From an uncultured Ruminiclostridium sp. (GTDB lineage: Bacteria; Bacillota; Clostridia; Oscillospirales; Ruminococcaceae), in NCBI GenBank assembly GCA_947594425.1, contig CANQED010000006.1, positions 1 through 64,000 on the forward strand: a stretch of DNA of 64,000 nucleotides, written 5' to 3'. Position numbers and translations under genes: made by a program. The notes below the pieces were generated by a model. The model was not told the DNA's origin, made no database searches, and saw only the letters and a list, made by a program, of their open reading frames with translations. Every line of letters starts with the position of its first letter. Position 1 is the first letter of the stretch. Of the stretch, positions 9,195 to 17,979 are shown one piece after another.

Positions 9195-10045
9195 CAGACA
9201 AGATCTATAACTTCAGGCTTCACGCCTGTATCTTCGAGCTTTATTTCATAATCGTCAAAGCAAGAGGGCTGATTTATTCCGTCTTTGAGCTTTATCTTTA
9301 CAGAGCGGTGTATCTTAGCGGAGCTTACCTTCGGAGTACGGCAGTCGTGTTCCCACCAGTAAACTCTGCAAACCTCCATGCTGCCATCGGGACGCGCCGA
9401 AGAAGCGTCGTTCTCAAAAAGCGTTGTGAGGGCTTCTTTTATCTTTGCCGCGTCGTCTGCGGAAAATCCCGTTTTATCCGCAAGCTGGCAGTTTATGCTT
9501 CCGTTTATCACATACAGCCCGAAAGCAACACGGTGTTTCATTCCCATTGTATCCGAGGCTTTTTCGTTTTTTCCGCCCTCGCTGTTCACACTTTTTGTTA
9601 TCTGCATTGAAATAATATCAACGGGAGAAACGCTTATCGCCTGCTGAATTGAAACAGGACCGCGCACACCTACAGAAACGCTTTCGTTCTTAAACGCGAA
9701 CACCTGTCCAAAGCTGCGGACGTCTATCCATTCCGCGCAGGCCGCTTTTGCAAAATCGTCTTGATTTGTGCTTTTGCCTTTGTTGATTTCTTTCAGAACG
9801 CTGTTGTTAGAAACGCGCTCTGCAAGGCTTCCGCAGCCGTCATCGCAGCGGTCGTTAGACTGTACGAAAACTTTTTCGCCCATATCCTGAAGCCTGTTGC
9901 GAATTTTGCGCTTAATACAGACGTCGGAAATTTCTCCAAGACCGGTTATGCTCTCGCGCGGACGGTTTCCGTTGAGCGGGTCGCCGTTGGGATTGGCGTT
10001 AGTTGCGGTTATAAGTACCTTAAAATCAATTTTATGTTCAAGCAT
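9194..10045 (-). CDS. cas7: Cascade backbone protein Cas7 (Csd2)
   Basis: A 283-residue Csd2-type Cas7, starting with the family signature ITATNANPNGDPLNGNRPRE. Several copies coat the crRNA spacer and form the Cascade filament. Later segments such as FGQVFAFK and SVGVRGPVSIQQAISVSPV match the conserved core. AGGAGG precedes the ATG. It starts three bases after the cas8c stop and overlaps cas4 by one base, so the effector genes form one transcript. Length is normal. Confidence 0.95.
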   Translation of the reverse strand: MLEHKIDFKVLITATNANPNGDPLNGNRPRESITGLGEISDVCIKRKIRNRLQDMGEKVFVQSNDRCDDGCGSLAERVSNNSVLKEINKGKSTNQDDFAKAACAEWIDVRSFGQVFAFKNESVSVGVRGPVSIQQAISVSPVDIISMQITKSVNSEGGKNEKASDTMGMKHRVAFGLYVINGSINCQLADKTGFSADDAAKIKEALTTLFENDASSARPDGSMEVCRVYWWEHDCRTPKVSSAKIHRSVKIKLKDGINQPSCFDDYEIKLEDTGVKPEVIDLV

Positions 10046-10048
10046 TTT

Positions 10049-10441
10049 TTATTCCTCCTCAGTTTTCTTTGTTGTTGGTTTATAAATTTCAGCCGAAAAA
10101 TGGTGATAGCCGAGCAGATAATTCGGACTTAAAGCGCTGTCGTTTCCATATTCAGAAATCGATAATTTATTCATTATCTCATTGAGCATTTTTTCATAGC
10201 GAAGACCTGTTCTTCTGCCGTATTCATTTGATTTGTCAAGATACGGGCGCAGTTTTCCCTCAATGATTTCCCATGTAGTCCACGGTCTTTGAGCGAATGC
10301 ACTCCAATATCTGCGTGCATTTGTCACGCGGTCGCTTTCGCTTTTTTCATAAGTGCTCCTCTCAGCGGCGTCAGCTATTGCAAGCAGGCAGCCGTAAAGA
10401 TAGCTTCGGTCGGTTTCGTTGGGATCGTAAGACATAGTCAT
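10049..10441 (-). CDS. cas11: Small subunit Cas11c, internal start within cas8c
   Basis: Inside cas8c, in the same frame, a strong ribosome site (AAAGGAAGGAG, minus strand, about 10444-10455) is followed by ATG at 10441 and a second ATG at 10435. The product (MTMSYDPNETDRSYLYG...) is 128-130 residues and ends with Cas8c. Type I-C systems are known to make their Cascade small subunit by internal initiation near the cas8c 3' end, giving a helical protein of about this size. The predicted helices and the placement agree. That this start is used is inference from the site and family knowledge; the second ATG has the better spacing. Confidence 0.75.
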   Translation of the reverse strand: MTMSYDPNETDRSYLYGCLLAIADAAERSTYEKSESDRVTNARRYWSAFAQRPWTTWEIIEGKLRPYLDKSNEYGRRTGLRYEKMLNEIMNKLSISEYGNDSALSPNYLLGYHHFSAEIYKPTTKKTEEE

Positions 10442-11926
10442 AACTCCTTCCTTTCGGTCAATGTTGCTTTTTCGTATCAGACCGCAAGCCGTTTCAAGGA
10501 CCTTGCGGTGATTTTTGTTCTTTTCGTCATAGGCGAGCGGGTTAGAAGCCTTTTTGCAGATCGCTCTCACTATATCTATAGGCAGCTTTCTTCCTTGCGT
10601 TATACACGGGAGAAGACGGAGGATGAGGTCTCCGCATTTCTTATTTTCTTTGTTTGTAAAACAGATTTTTCCGTTTATTTCAGTAGCATACGCATGGCAA
10701 ATTATTGTATATGCACTGCGGCTTATAACCTTGTAAGAATGGCTTTTTCCATCATATATCTGAAATCCCGTATCTGCATGCCAATTTAAAACACTTTGCA
10801 GAAAGTCTGACGATGAAACCTCCTGATACAACGAAATGGACATTCTGCCATTGCTTGATGCTTCAAGTCCCAGCATCATTATTTTTGAATTTGGCTTGAA
10901 ATCATCTTTTATCCCGTATATCCTTTTTTCAAGATATTCGGCATATGCTTTTCCTGTATCTATCGGAATTTCTTCGTCGAGAAATTCCATAGAAAAATCA
11001 TCTTCCTCATTATTACATAATTCGTTGTATGTGATGTTTTCAATTTCACGTTGCTGTTGTAAAATGCTTGTCCATACAACTACCGTAATTGAACCCAGCG
11101 TTATTTTTTGACGCCCAATCAGCCATTTTAACGCATTATGCATTTTTTGAGTGAAATCAACGCTCACAGCGAAAGCCTCATATTTATCGGCAAATCTTCC
11201 TCGGAATGTAAAATTTATATCATCATTTGCCGAAATAATTTTGCTGTTTCCTTCGATTTTGGGGTGATTATATGTTATCGGCAGAATTTTTCCTGTAGCA
11301 TAACATAATGCGTCATTGCTTTCTTGAGAGCTGATATATTTCAAATGACATTCGCGAAGCTGCTCGTCTTTCCATGTTCGCGGCTCGTGAGAGAAATCGC
11401 TGTAATTGACAATGAAACGTACAAAAGATTTTTCTATCTTTGAAGATATAAATTGTCCGCCGCAAATTCGAAGCAGATCTTGGTGAAGAGTTTCTTTTGA
11501 CAGATACTTATAGACAGCCTCAATTGAGGGATGTGAATAATCGCTTTCACACCAATCTTTTAAATTTTGGATATATTTTTTGAAAGCCTTTTCGTAAAAC
11601 GGTTTTTTGCCGTCCTCATTCGGAGAATAATCTCCTGCTAAATATTTGAACTGATCCATAAACGGGTGAGGTATAGGCTTTGAACCGGATCTTCCAGCGG
11701 ATTCATCTGTTATCGGATAATATGTAGCTACATCATCAATAAGCTCTTTGTTTTTACTCTTTGCAACAAGAAATCTTGCATTGACCAAATCACCGTTTTC
11801 ATTGACAGTAATTTCGATATCAGCATTTACTTTTGAATAGTAGATAGGAGTTATTCCTTCTTCCCCGTCAAACTCTCTCTCGCACTGCGTTTCATAAACG
11901 CTGTAAAGTTCATTCTCCCAGCTCAT
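10049..11926 (-). CDS. cas8c: Cascade large subunit Cas8c (Csd1)
   Basis: A 625-residue Csd1/Cas8c, the large subunit that recognises the PAM and contacts target DNA at the crRNA 5' end. The N-terminus carries YYSKVNADIEITVNENG and a basic RFLVAKSKNK segment, and the central part resembles Csd1 (VSVDFTQKMHNALKWLIGRQ). ATG 11926 is preferred to an upstream GTG at 11935 because GGAGG lies eight bases before the ATG but directly abuts the GTG. The 5' end overlaps cas5 by 17 nt. The 3' third also encodes the internal small subunit. Confidence 0.92.
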   Translation of the reverse strand: MSWENELYSVYETQCEREFDGEEGITPIYYSKVNADIEITVNENGDLVNARFLVAKSKNKELIDDVATYYPITDESAGRSGSKPIPHPFMDQFKYLAGDYSPNEDGKKPFYEKAFKKYIQNLKDWCESDYSHPSIEAVYKYLSKETLHQDLLRICGGQFISSKIEKSFVRFIVNYSDFSHEPRTWKDEQLRECHLKYISSQESNDALCYATGKILPITYNHPKIEGNSKIISANDDINFTFRGRFADKYEAFAVSVDFTQKMHNALKWLIGRQKITLGSITVVVWTSILQQQREIENITYNELCNNEEDDFSMEFLDEEIPIDTGKAYAEYLEKRIYGIKDDFKPNSKIMMLGLEASSNGRMSISLYQEVSSSDFLQSVLNWHADTGFQIYDGKSHSYKVISRSAYTIICHAYATEINGKICFTNKENKKCGDLILRLLPCITQGRKLPIDIVRAICKKASNPLAYDEKNKNHRKVLETACGLIRKSNIDRKEGVMTMSYDPNETDRSYLYGCLLAIADAAERSTYEKSESDRVTNARRYWSAFAQRPWTTWEIIEGKLRPYLDKSNEYGRRTGLRYEKMLNEIMNKLSISEYGNDSALSPNYLLGYHHFSAEIYKPTTKKTEEE

Positions 11927-12680
11927 TCGGTTCACCTCCGAAAATCTCGGACAGCCCTTCTTCGGAAAGCCCCGAAAAGTTTTCGAATTCTTTTCCGAAA
12001 GGTTTTATGGCTTGGGGTTTTATGTGGCGCTTTATTGTACATTCTTTCGGAGGTATGAATTCAATAACGCCGTCCTTCATCACGGGATTCCAAAAACGTA
12101 CCGTAAGAAGTCCCTTATCTTCGTCAAGCTCCGCTTCATCCGCATAAGTTATGCCGTGGTACATAAGGCTGTACGGTATTTCTCCCGTATTATCGTAAAA
12201 ACCCTTGCCCTCGCCGAATTTACAAGGCTCTACATAACCCTGACATTCGCGCGTTCCGAGGAAAATATCGCGCCGTCCGCCGCGCTCGATCATTCGACGC
12301 GCTATCGACAAATGCTTTCCCACGTTGCGGTCACATTCGAGTTCGGGACGGTTTAAGTTCCACTCGAAATGTGCCTTTACCTGATAGCATACATCATCAA
12401 GATAAGTGTAATAAGCAAGGTCGTTTGAGCCGTCATTATATTTTATCGGTCTGGCGCCTCTGCGTACGGTCCTTATCTGATTTACCACGCGCACCTTGTC
12501 TATGATCCAGACAACAGTCGGCTTCCAGTATACGCTTTGAAGTATGCCTTTAAGAGCCTCATAAGTCGGTATCATGTATGTACATCGCTCGCCGCCTACC
12601 TTTGTCAGAATATCGGTAAACAGTGCCGACGCTCCCGTGACCTGAAATTCAACGCCCCATTCTCCGCTGTTTTTTTCCAC
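11910..12680 (-). CDS. cas5: Cas5d, crRNA-processing Cascade subunit
   Basis: A 256-residue Cas5d (Cas5c). It starts with a GTG at 12680, seven bases after AAGGGAG. Segments EFQVTGASALFTDILTKVGG, EALKGILQSVYWKP and VKAHFEWNLNRPE belong to the family core. In I-C systems this protein both caps the crRNA 5' handle and cuts the repeat hairpin, taking the place of Cas6, so the absence of cas6 here is normal. It lies 13 bases after cas3 and overlaps cas8c. Confidence 0.93.
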   Translation of the reverse strand: MEKNSGEWGVEFQVTGASALFTDILTKVGGERCTYMIPTYEALKGILQSVYWKPTVVWIIDKVRVVNQIRTVRRGARPIKYNDGSNDLAYYTYLDDVCYQVKAHFEWNLNRPELECDRNVGKHLSIARRMIERGGRRDIFLGTRECQGYVEPCKFGEGKGFYDNTGEIPYSLMYHGITYADEAELDEDKGLLTVRFWNPVMKDGVIEFIPPKECTIKRHIKPQAIKPFGKEFENFSGLSEEGLSEIFGGEPNELGE

Positions 12681-12693
12681 AATATCACTCCCT

Positions 12694-15045
12694 TCAAATT
12701 AAAAGAAATCCCATTTCGGACGGTTCATCGGTTATCCCGAATTGCTTGTTGTAATACCTTTCATCAAGCGCGAACGCTCCGCATTTAAGCTCGTAAATGC
12801 CGCCGCTTTTGCCAATTCTGTCAAAAAGCTGCGGATAGATATTTACGGTGTATTTTTGCGCTTTCCGAAAAAATTTTGCCTGTTCGTCAGGCGTAATGTC
12901 CGAATTGAGAGCTGCTGTTATTTCCTTTGCCTTATCGTCATACGGAACAATTATCCCCTCGGTCTCGTCCGATATGACCTCGAATTTTTTCCCCGCTGTT
13001 TTAAACGCCTGGGCGCAGTTCCTGATTGCTTTATTTCCCGACAAAATAAACCAATCGCTATTCAGCGAAAGAAAATTCAAAAGATTTCCGTCAGGATCTT
13101 TTGTGCTGAAAAATAATTTCGTTGAATTTCTCCTGTACAGTTCGGAAAAATACGTTTCCATTGCTTCAACGCCGATAAGGTCGGTATATTTCCCGCTTTG
13201 GAGCATTGCTACAGAAATTTCCTTTGCCTCGGATATTTCCGGCAGCCCATTCAGCTTTTCGTCGCGAATATTAAGCAGATAGACGGGTCTTAATTCGCCG
13301 AACTCTCCGCTTCTGTTACAGCGCCCCGCAGCCTGCGCGGCATTGTCCATGCCTGCAATTATTCTCACGACACAACCGAACGAAATGTCAACTCCCGCTT
13401 CAATGAGCTGAGTAGTAACGCATATCTTTCCCGACATTTTTTCCCGCAGAGCGCTTATAATTTCCCGTCTGTGCTGCGGACACATATTCGTGCTTAAATG
13501 TACTATATCCGCGTCCGATGTTTCCTTCAGTGTCCTGAACAATTCCCTCGCTTCGGCTTTCGTGTTTACTACAAGCAAAAGGCTTTCAAACTCTTTTTGC
13601 TTTTCTTCACAGAACCGCGCGATCTCCTCGGCGTTATATCCTTCGGGCCTGTACAAGTTTTCTATCTTTACTCTCTTGAAAACTTCAAAGTCTTTTTCAG
13701 TATCTCCTGTGATGCTCGGAGTGTCTTTGTCAAGTAAAAGCGGGAATTCATCGAGCTTGTCAAACGGCGGCTGTGTAGCGGTGCATAGAACGATCGTCGC
13801 GCCGCAGACAGATGACAAAAAATTCATTGCAAGTTCAAAAATATACACACATTTTATCGGCAATGACTGTACTTCGTCAATAATTATGACCGAATTTGCG
13901 AGCCTGTGCATACGCCTGACATCTGTCGTTTTTCCCGAAAACAGAGCGTTCAGCAGTTGAACCATAGTCGTCGCAATAACAGGGCTGTCCCATTTCTCGC
14001 TGCGAAGCTCGTATTCATGAAGTTCTTTATACTCGCTGTCTTCAGCTATTCTTGATGTGTAATCTGAATGATGTTCGAGAAAATTTTCCTCGCCTGCGAT
14101 CCTGCGAAATTCTTCGGCATTCTGTTCAAGTATCGACAAAAAAGGCGCAGTGTAAATTATGCGCTGCTTTTTGTGCCTTTTGCAATATTCAATAGCAAAC
14201 CTAAGCGACGAAAGCGTTTTTCCGCCGCCCGTAGGAACAATAAGCTTTGTTATTCCGATTTGATTTTCAGCGGCAGCTTTACAGCGTTCGGAAATATTTT
14301 TCCTGCGCATTGAAATGCTGTCCGAAAGCCCGTCAAATATTCCGATACGTTCGTTCATCTGCTTTTCCATTGAAACAATTATCGCACCGAGATCATATTC
14401 GCGCTCGGTTTTTTCGTCGGACATAAAGTCAGCCGTATCAATTCTATCCGCGTCAATAATTATAGACTCGGCAATTCTTTCAAACATTCCCATGTAAAAA
14501 GCATACGCCTTCGCCTGGCGTTTTTGAGAAATATTTTTTGTAATGCCGACAATTATGCTTTTAATATTTTCGTATTCTTTCGCGGCATTTGCGAGCATTT
14601 CATCTGTTATTTTAAGTTCGGGGAAAGAGTTTAGATTATTTAAAATTTCATCATAATTATCGGATTTTTCCGTAAGCCTTGAAAAGTTATCTGTTCCCTC
14701 ATCGTCAACCCAGTCTTTAAGCCCGTGATGAGAAAGTATAACGCGTCCTATAAACCTGCCGGCATAATTTAGCGCTTTGTCACTTTTGGTAATAGAGCGG
14801 ATATATTTTGCACCCGCAAAGCTGTGGTCTATTTCTCCGCGGCGGCATGAATTATCCCCGCGAATATAATCGTTAAATTTGTTTATCAACTTTCCCAAAT
14901 CGTGCAACAAACCGGAAATTTCGCAGATAGAACCAATGCCTATAAGGCTGCCGAATTTTCGTGCAATTTCCGATACGTTTTTACAGTGTTCGGCTACCGT
15001 CTGTACGCTGTCATCTTTTTGACGAATATGCGCGGCAAATTCCAT
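12694..15045 (-). CDS. cas3: Cas3 nuclease-helicase (HD + SF2 helicase)
   Basis: A 783-residue Cas3 with an N-terminal HD nuclease and C-terminal superfamily 2 helicase. Visible motifs: HDLGK (H48/D49), HH at 106-107, DADRID near 198-204, Walker A PTGGGKT (271-277), DEVQ box (390-393), CTATQPP, and the late motif QAAGRCNRSGE. It is recruited to Cascade-marked DNA and degrades it. First gene of the cas operon, with AGAGG before the ATG and a sigma-A promoter 90-120 bp upstream. All catalytic motifs are present, so the interference module looks functional. Confidence 0.96.
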   Translation of the reverse strand: MEFAAHIRQKDDSVQTVAEHCKNVSEIARKFGSLIGIGSICEISGLLHDLGKLINKFNDYIRGDNSCRRGEIDHSFAGAKYIRSITKSDKALNYAGRFIGRVILSHHGLKDWVDDEGTDNFSRLTEKSDNYDEILNNLNSFPELKITDEMLANAAKEYENIKSIIVGITKNISQKRQAKAYAFYMGMFERIAESIIIDADRIDTADFMSDEKTEREYDLGAIIVSMEKQMNERIGIFDGLSDSISMRRKNISERCKAAAENQIGITKLIVPTGGGKTLSSLRFAIEYCKRHKKQRIIYTAPFLSILEQNAEEFRRIAGEENFLEHHSDYTSRIAEDSEYKELHEYELRSEKWDSPVIATTMVQLLNALFSGKTTDVRRMHRLANSVIIIDEVQSLPIKCVYIFELAMNFLSSVCGATIVLCTATQPPFDKLDEFPLLLDKDTPSITGDTEKDFEVFKRVKIENLYRPEGYNAEEIARFCEEKQKEFESLLLVVNTKAEARELFRTLKETSDADIVHLSTNMCPQHRREIISALREKMSGKICVTTQLIEAGVDISFGCVVRIIAGMDNAAQAAGRCNRSGEFGELRPVYLLNIRDEKLNGLPEISEAKEISVAMLQSGKYTDLIGVEAMETYFSELYRRNSTKLFFSTKDPDGNLLNFLSLNSDWFILSGNKAIRNCAQAFKTAGKKFEVISDETEGIIVPYDDKAKEITAALNSDITPDEQAKFFRKAQKYTVNIYPQLFDRIGKSGGIYELKCGAFALDERYYNKQFGITDEPSEMGFLLI

Positions 15046-15135
15046 ATTAAACCTCTTTTTATACGAATAGTTTTAATTTATGAATTCATAAGACCGATAT
15101 TTAAAAAAACGGTTATTATTTTTCACTGCATTAAC

Positions 15136-15164
15136 ATTATAACATTTCATATAAAAAAAGTCAA
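15136..15164 (-). promoter_or_regulatory. cas operon promoter
   Basis: Minus strand TTGACT (15159-15164), 17-bp spacer, TATAAT (15136-15141). Start would be near 15129, giving an 85-nt untranslated leader to cas3. All cas genes follow with gaps of at most 13 bases. Confidence 0.8.
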
Positions 15165-15247
15165 TTAAATTTAAAATAATAAGTAAATTTGACAAAAGAT
15201 TATTATGAAAATAACAGCGGACAAGAAAAGACTTTTATAGTTAAGAG

Positions 15248-15360
15248 GTTAGAAGTAAAAGGTAAGAGTTTAAATTAAGACATTGTTTACTGAATATAAC
15301 GCCAAAAAGAAGAAAGAGGTCAGAGTCCAAAACTCTAATCTCTTACCTCTAACATCTAAC
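15248..15360. repeat. Imperfect inverted-repeat element between cas3 and the tRNA genes
   Basis: A 21-nt arm at 15248-15268 pairs with 15340-15360 at 18 of 21 positions. Both arms are built from GTTAGA and GGTAAGAG-like words, and the right flank (15361-15367) repeats the word again. The interval between arms has no gene. It resembles short, purine-rich intergenic repeats dispersed in some Clostridia genomes; no mobility gene is present. Confidence 0.5.
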
Positions 15361-15396
15361 TTCTAACATGGCAATTCAAAGTAAAAATGTACAGCG

Positions 15397-15425
15397 TTGA
15401 AGCCCACCGTAAAGGTGGGCTTCAA
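15397..15425 (-). terminator. Terminator of tRNA-Leu
   Basis: A perfect 12-bp stem (15397-15408 with 15414-15425) and 5-nt loop just after the tRNA-Leu 3' end in the minus direction, followed by a short T-rich run. Confidence 0.7.
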
Positions 15426-15429
15426 TGCG

Positions 15430-15513
15430 TGGTGCGGGTAACAGGACTTGAACCTGCACGGTGTTGCCAATAGAACCTAAATCTATCGCGTCTGCCAATT
15501 CCGCCATACCCGC
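15430..15513 (-). tRNA. tRNA-Leu (UAG)
   Basis: An 84-nt class II tRNA including an encoded CCA. Acceptor GCGGGTA pairs with TACCCGC, the anticodon stem ATAGA/TCTAT encloses loop TTTAGGT giving anticodon UAG, a variable arm follows, and the T loop reads GGTTCAAGTCC. Hairpin terminators sit on both sides. Confidence 0.95.
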
Positions 15514-15522
15514 ATATTTAAA

Positions 15523-15553
15523 ATCCGAATACCCATATACGGGGTATTCGGAT
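15523..15553 (-). terminator. Terminator between tRNA-Ser and tRNA-Leu
   Basis: A perfect 12-bp stem (15523-15534 with 15542-15553), 7-nt loop, followed on the minus strand by TTTTAAAT. It should end the tRNA-Ser transcript before tRNA-Leu. Confidence 0.75.
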
Positions 15554-15555
15554 CT

Positions 15556-15647
15556 TGGCGGAAAGAGAGGGATTCGAACCCTCGAACGGGTATTAGCCGT
15601 TACACGATTTCCAATCGTGCGCCTTCGACCAGCTCAGCCATCTTTCC
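15556..15647 (-). tRNA. tRNA-Ser (GGA)
   Basis: A 92-nt class II tRNA with encoded CCA. Acceptor GGAAAGA pairs with TCTTTCC, anticodon stem CACGATT/AATCGTG holds anticodon GGA, the long variable arm is typical of serine tRNAs, and the T loop reads GGTTCGAATCC. Confidence 0.95.
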
Positions 15648-15714
15648 ACGACTTTAATATTTTAACATATTTAAAGCCATAAGTCAAGTGTTTTTTACGC
15701 TGTTAAGCGATTTT

Positions 15715-16530
15715 TTATTTTATTACCTTTCCGTGGGTCTTGGTGACGGATCTTACCGCGGGCTCACTGCCGCCCTGGTCAACGAATACCTTTTCGCCGT
15801 CCTCTGCCACAACAGGCAGCTCGGGATTTTGCTCGCCGCGCTCCTCATAATACGGATTGACAATAAATTTCTGCACGACGGGATAGCAGATAAATACCGT
15901 CGCAAGGCACATCCACGACAAAGGCCCGAACGGCAGAGCGAATATCGAGTACGGCAAAAACAGCACAATTACCGTAAGTATCGCGAGATTTACCACCAGT
16001 GCTATAAAATTGCGCTTTACTCCGAGGAATACAAGAAACAGCGCGTTTTTGAGTATCGCCTTCATTTTGAGGTTCAGCGCGACTATCTCAACGTAAAGGT
16101 AAAAGTGCATCATAAGCACTATCGCGCCCGAGCCGAAGAACAGACACATCATTACAAAATTCTCGGTGGGAATATGCTGCATAGTAAAAAACGCGTTAAA
16201 TACTATCACCAGTGAAACAATGCACACAACGTCAACTAAGCCGACAACAAACGACTGCTTGAAATTTTTCTTGAACGCGGTGTAAAATTCTTCAAACACA
16301 AAGCACGGCTGCTCAAGCGTGAACTTTCTCATAACGTGAGTAAGCGCCGCGAGAGCCGGACCGAATGTCACGACAGGTATGCAAAACAGCACAAATATCA
16401 TATTCAGCTCGATAAGCTTCCAGAATTTTCTGCCGAAAATCTCAAAAAACTTAAAAAACGGCTTTTTCTCGGGGCCATGCTTTGCAACGCCGCTCCCCGC
16501 GCTTTGATAATCGAATACCTTGAATGCCAA
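15715..16530 (-). CDS. YesL-family (DUF624) membrane protein
   Basis: A 271-residue protein with about five hydrophobic segments (for example IELNMIFVLFCIPVVTFGPALAAL and FVVGLVDVVCIVSLVIVFNAFF). The FGRKFWKLIELNMIF...PVVTFGPALAALTHVMRK stretch is the YesL/DUF624 signature. The biochemical role is unknown; relatives often sit near carbohydrate uptake genes. It begins with TTG (16530), eight bases after GGAG. A hydrophilic tail of about 45 residues follows the last membrane segment. Its own promoter lies just upstream. Confidence 0.8.
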   Translation of the reverse strand: MAFKVFDYQSAGSGVAKHGPEKKPFFKFFEIFGRKFWKLIELNMIFVLFCIPVVTFGPALAALTHVMRKFTLEQPCFVFEEFYTAFKKNFKQSFVVGLVDVVCIVSLVIVFNAFFTMQHIPTENFVMMCLFFGSGAIVLMMHFYLYVEIVALNLKMKAILKNALFLVFLGVKRNFIALVVNLAILTVIVLFLPYSIFALPFGPLSWMCLATVFICYPVVQKFIVNPYYEERGEQNPELPVVAEDGEKVFVDQGGSEPAVRSVTKTHGKVIK

Positions 16531-16607
16531 GCTAACAACTCCTCATAAACATTCTGACCGTTTCCGCTTTCGTTATACGATAGCAGAAAAATATTAACGC
16601 CATTTAA

Positions 16608-16636
16608 ATTTTAACATACTTCATTTTATTTTGCAA
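16608..16636 (-). promoter_or_regulatory. Promoter of the YesL-like gene
   Basis: Minus strand TTGCAA (16631-16636), 17-bp spacer, TAAAAT (16608-16613), in the gap after crcB. Confidence 0.65.
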
Positions 16637-16647
16637 GAATAACCGCG

Positions 16648-17013
16648 TCATTTCACAATATACTGCGCTGCGACAGCCGCCAAAACGCCGAGTATGACGC
16701 TAAGCGCGATATATATTATACCCGTGAGGATATTTCCCGCCTTAAACAATTCGCCCGATTCATATGCAAAGGTCGAAAACGTGGTAAAGCCTCCGCACAA
16801 GCCCGCCCTCAGCATCAAAAGCACTCTCGGGTCAAAGCCCTCGAATTTTGCGGCAAGCGCCGCAAGCAGCCCGAGCAAAAACGAGCCTATAATATTTATC
16901 GCTAAGGTCTTTATCGGAAATCCGCTGTCGGGCTGATAAGGTATAAGTCCTGCAAGATATCTTAATACCGAGCCGATAAAGCCGCCTATTCCTACAAAAA
17001 GACAATCTATCAT
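16648..17013 (-). CDS. crcB: Fluoride channel CrcB/Fluc
   Basis: A 121-residue, four-helix membrane protein with the family hallmarks GGFIGSVLRY, LAINIIGSFLLGLL and GLCGGFTTFSTF. Fluc proteins work as antiparallel dimers that let fluoride leave the cytoplasm. Only one copy is seen here, consistent with a homodimer. GGAG precedes the ATG. It lies 42 bases after metA and probably shares its transcript. No fluoride riboswitch was found upstream. Confidence 0.95.
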   Translation of the reverse strand: MIDCLFVGIGGFIGSVLRYLAGLIPYQPDSGFPIKTLAINIIGSFLLGLLAALAAKFEGFDPRVLLMLRAGLCGGFTTFSTFAYESGELFKAGNILTGIIYIALSVILGVLAAVAAQYIVK

Positions 17014-17055
17014 TTTTTCTCCGCCGTCAATAATACAGCCATATTCTCACAAAGC

Positions 17056-17979
17056 TCACAGCGGCTTTATCTGCGTAAGGTCGTAAGGGGTTTCCTGATA
17101 TACGCAGAAATTGAGCCAGTTTGAATACATCAGACTTGCGTGTCCGCGCCAAGTAAACATAGGCGTGCGTTTTGGGTCGTCGTTTGGGAAATAATTCTCG
17201 GGTATGTCTATCGGCAGACCCTTTTCAACGTCGCGCATATACTCGTCTTTCAGCGTGTTGCGGTCGTATTCGCCGTGACCGGTGATAAAAATCTGGCGGT
17301 TAGTCCTGTCGGATATTATATATGCCCCCGCAATGTCCGAATACGCAAGCAGCGCAAGGTCGGGGTGACGCTCTATCTCGTTTATATCCACCTCGGTATA
17401 GCGCGAATGCGGCACCATAAACACGTCGTCAAAGCCTTTAAGCAAGGGATGATTTATCGCGTTTATCTTATGGGGGAAAATACCGAACAGCTTCTTGTCG
17501 AGCACCCGCTTTTTCAGTCCGTAATGATAATACAGCCCCGCAAAAGCCGCCCAGCATATATGTACGGTGCTGAACGCGTGGCTTTTGCTCCACTCCATAA
17601 TGTTGCAAAGCTCTTTCCAGTAATTCACCGACTCAAAGTTTAGCAGCTCGACGGGCGCGCCTGTTATTATCAGCGCGTCAAAGTACTTATCCTTTATCTC
17701 GTTAAAGGTGCAGTAAAAGTTGACAAGATGCTCCTGCGAGGTATTTTTCGGGTTATAGCTTTCGGTCTTGACAAGCGTTATATCCACCTGTAGGGGCGTA
17801 TTACTGAGCAGCCTTAAAAGCTGGGTTTCGGTGACTATCTTAGTCGGCATAAGGTTTACTATAGCGACCTTTAGCGGGCGTATATCCTGCCTTGACGCCT
17901 TTTCGTCTGCCATAACAAATATATTCTCACCTACCAGCGTGCTGAACGCGGGAAGATTATTAGGTATATTTATAGGCAT
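17056..17979 (-). CDS. metA: Homoserine O-acetyltransferase (MetA family)
   Basis: A 307-residue MetA. It acylates homoserine as the first committed step of methionine synthesis. The catalytic Cys is in HICWAAFAGLYYHYG, and the His/Glu pair is in FITGHGEYD. In this family the residue after ITGAPV decides the acyl donor: Glu favours acetyl-CoA and Gly favours succinyl-CoA. Here it is Glu (ITGAPVELLNFE), so an acetyltransferase is expected despite the usual succinyltransferase label. GGGAG precedes the ATG. It lies between the GH13 gene and crcB. No SAM or T-box leader is visible in the 52-bp gap. Confidence 0.93.
   Translation of the reverse strand: MPINIPNNLPAFSTLVGENIFVMADEKASRQDIRPLKVAIVNLMPTKIVTETQLLRLLSNTPLQVDITLVKTESYNPKNTSQEHLVNFYCTFNEIKDKYFDALIITGAPVELLNFESVNYWKELCNIMEWSKSHAFSTVHICWAAFAGLYYHYGLKKRVLDKKLFGIFPHKINAINHPLLKGFDDVFMVPHSRYTEVDINEIERHPDLALLAYSDIAGAYIISDRTNRQIFITGHGEYDRNTLKDEYMRDVEKGLPIDIPENYFPNDDPKRTPMFTWRGHASLMYSNWLNFCVYQETPYDLTQIKPL

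Noticed and set aside
10289-10789. Plus-strand 166-codon frame inside cas8c
   Set aside because: Shadow of cas8c; no recognisable protein features.
7212-15045. Missing cas6 as a sign of a broken CRISPR system
   Set aside because: Type I-C normally lacks cas6, because Cas5d processes the repeat. All expected genes are present.
17014-17055. Fluoride riboswitch before crcB
   Set aside because: The 42-bp gap is too short and has no matching pairing.
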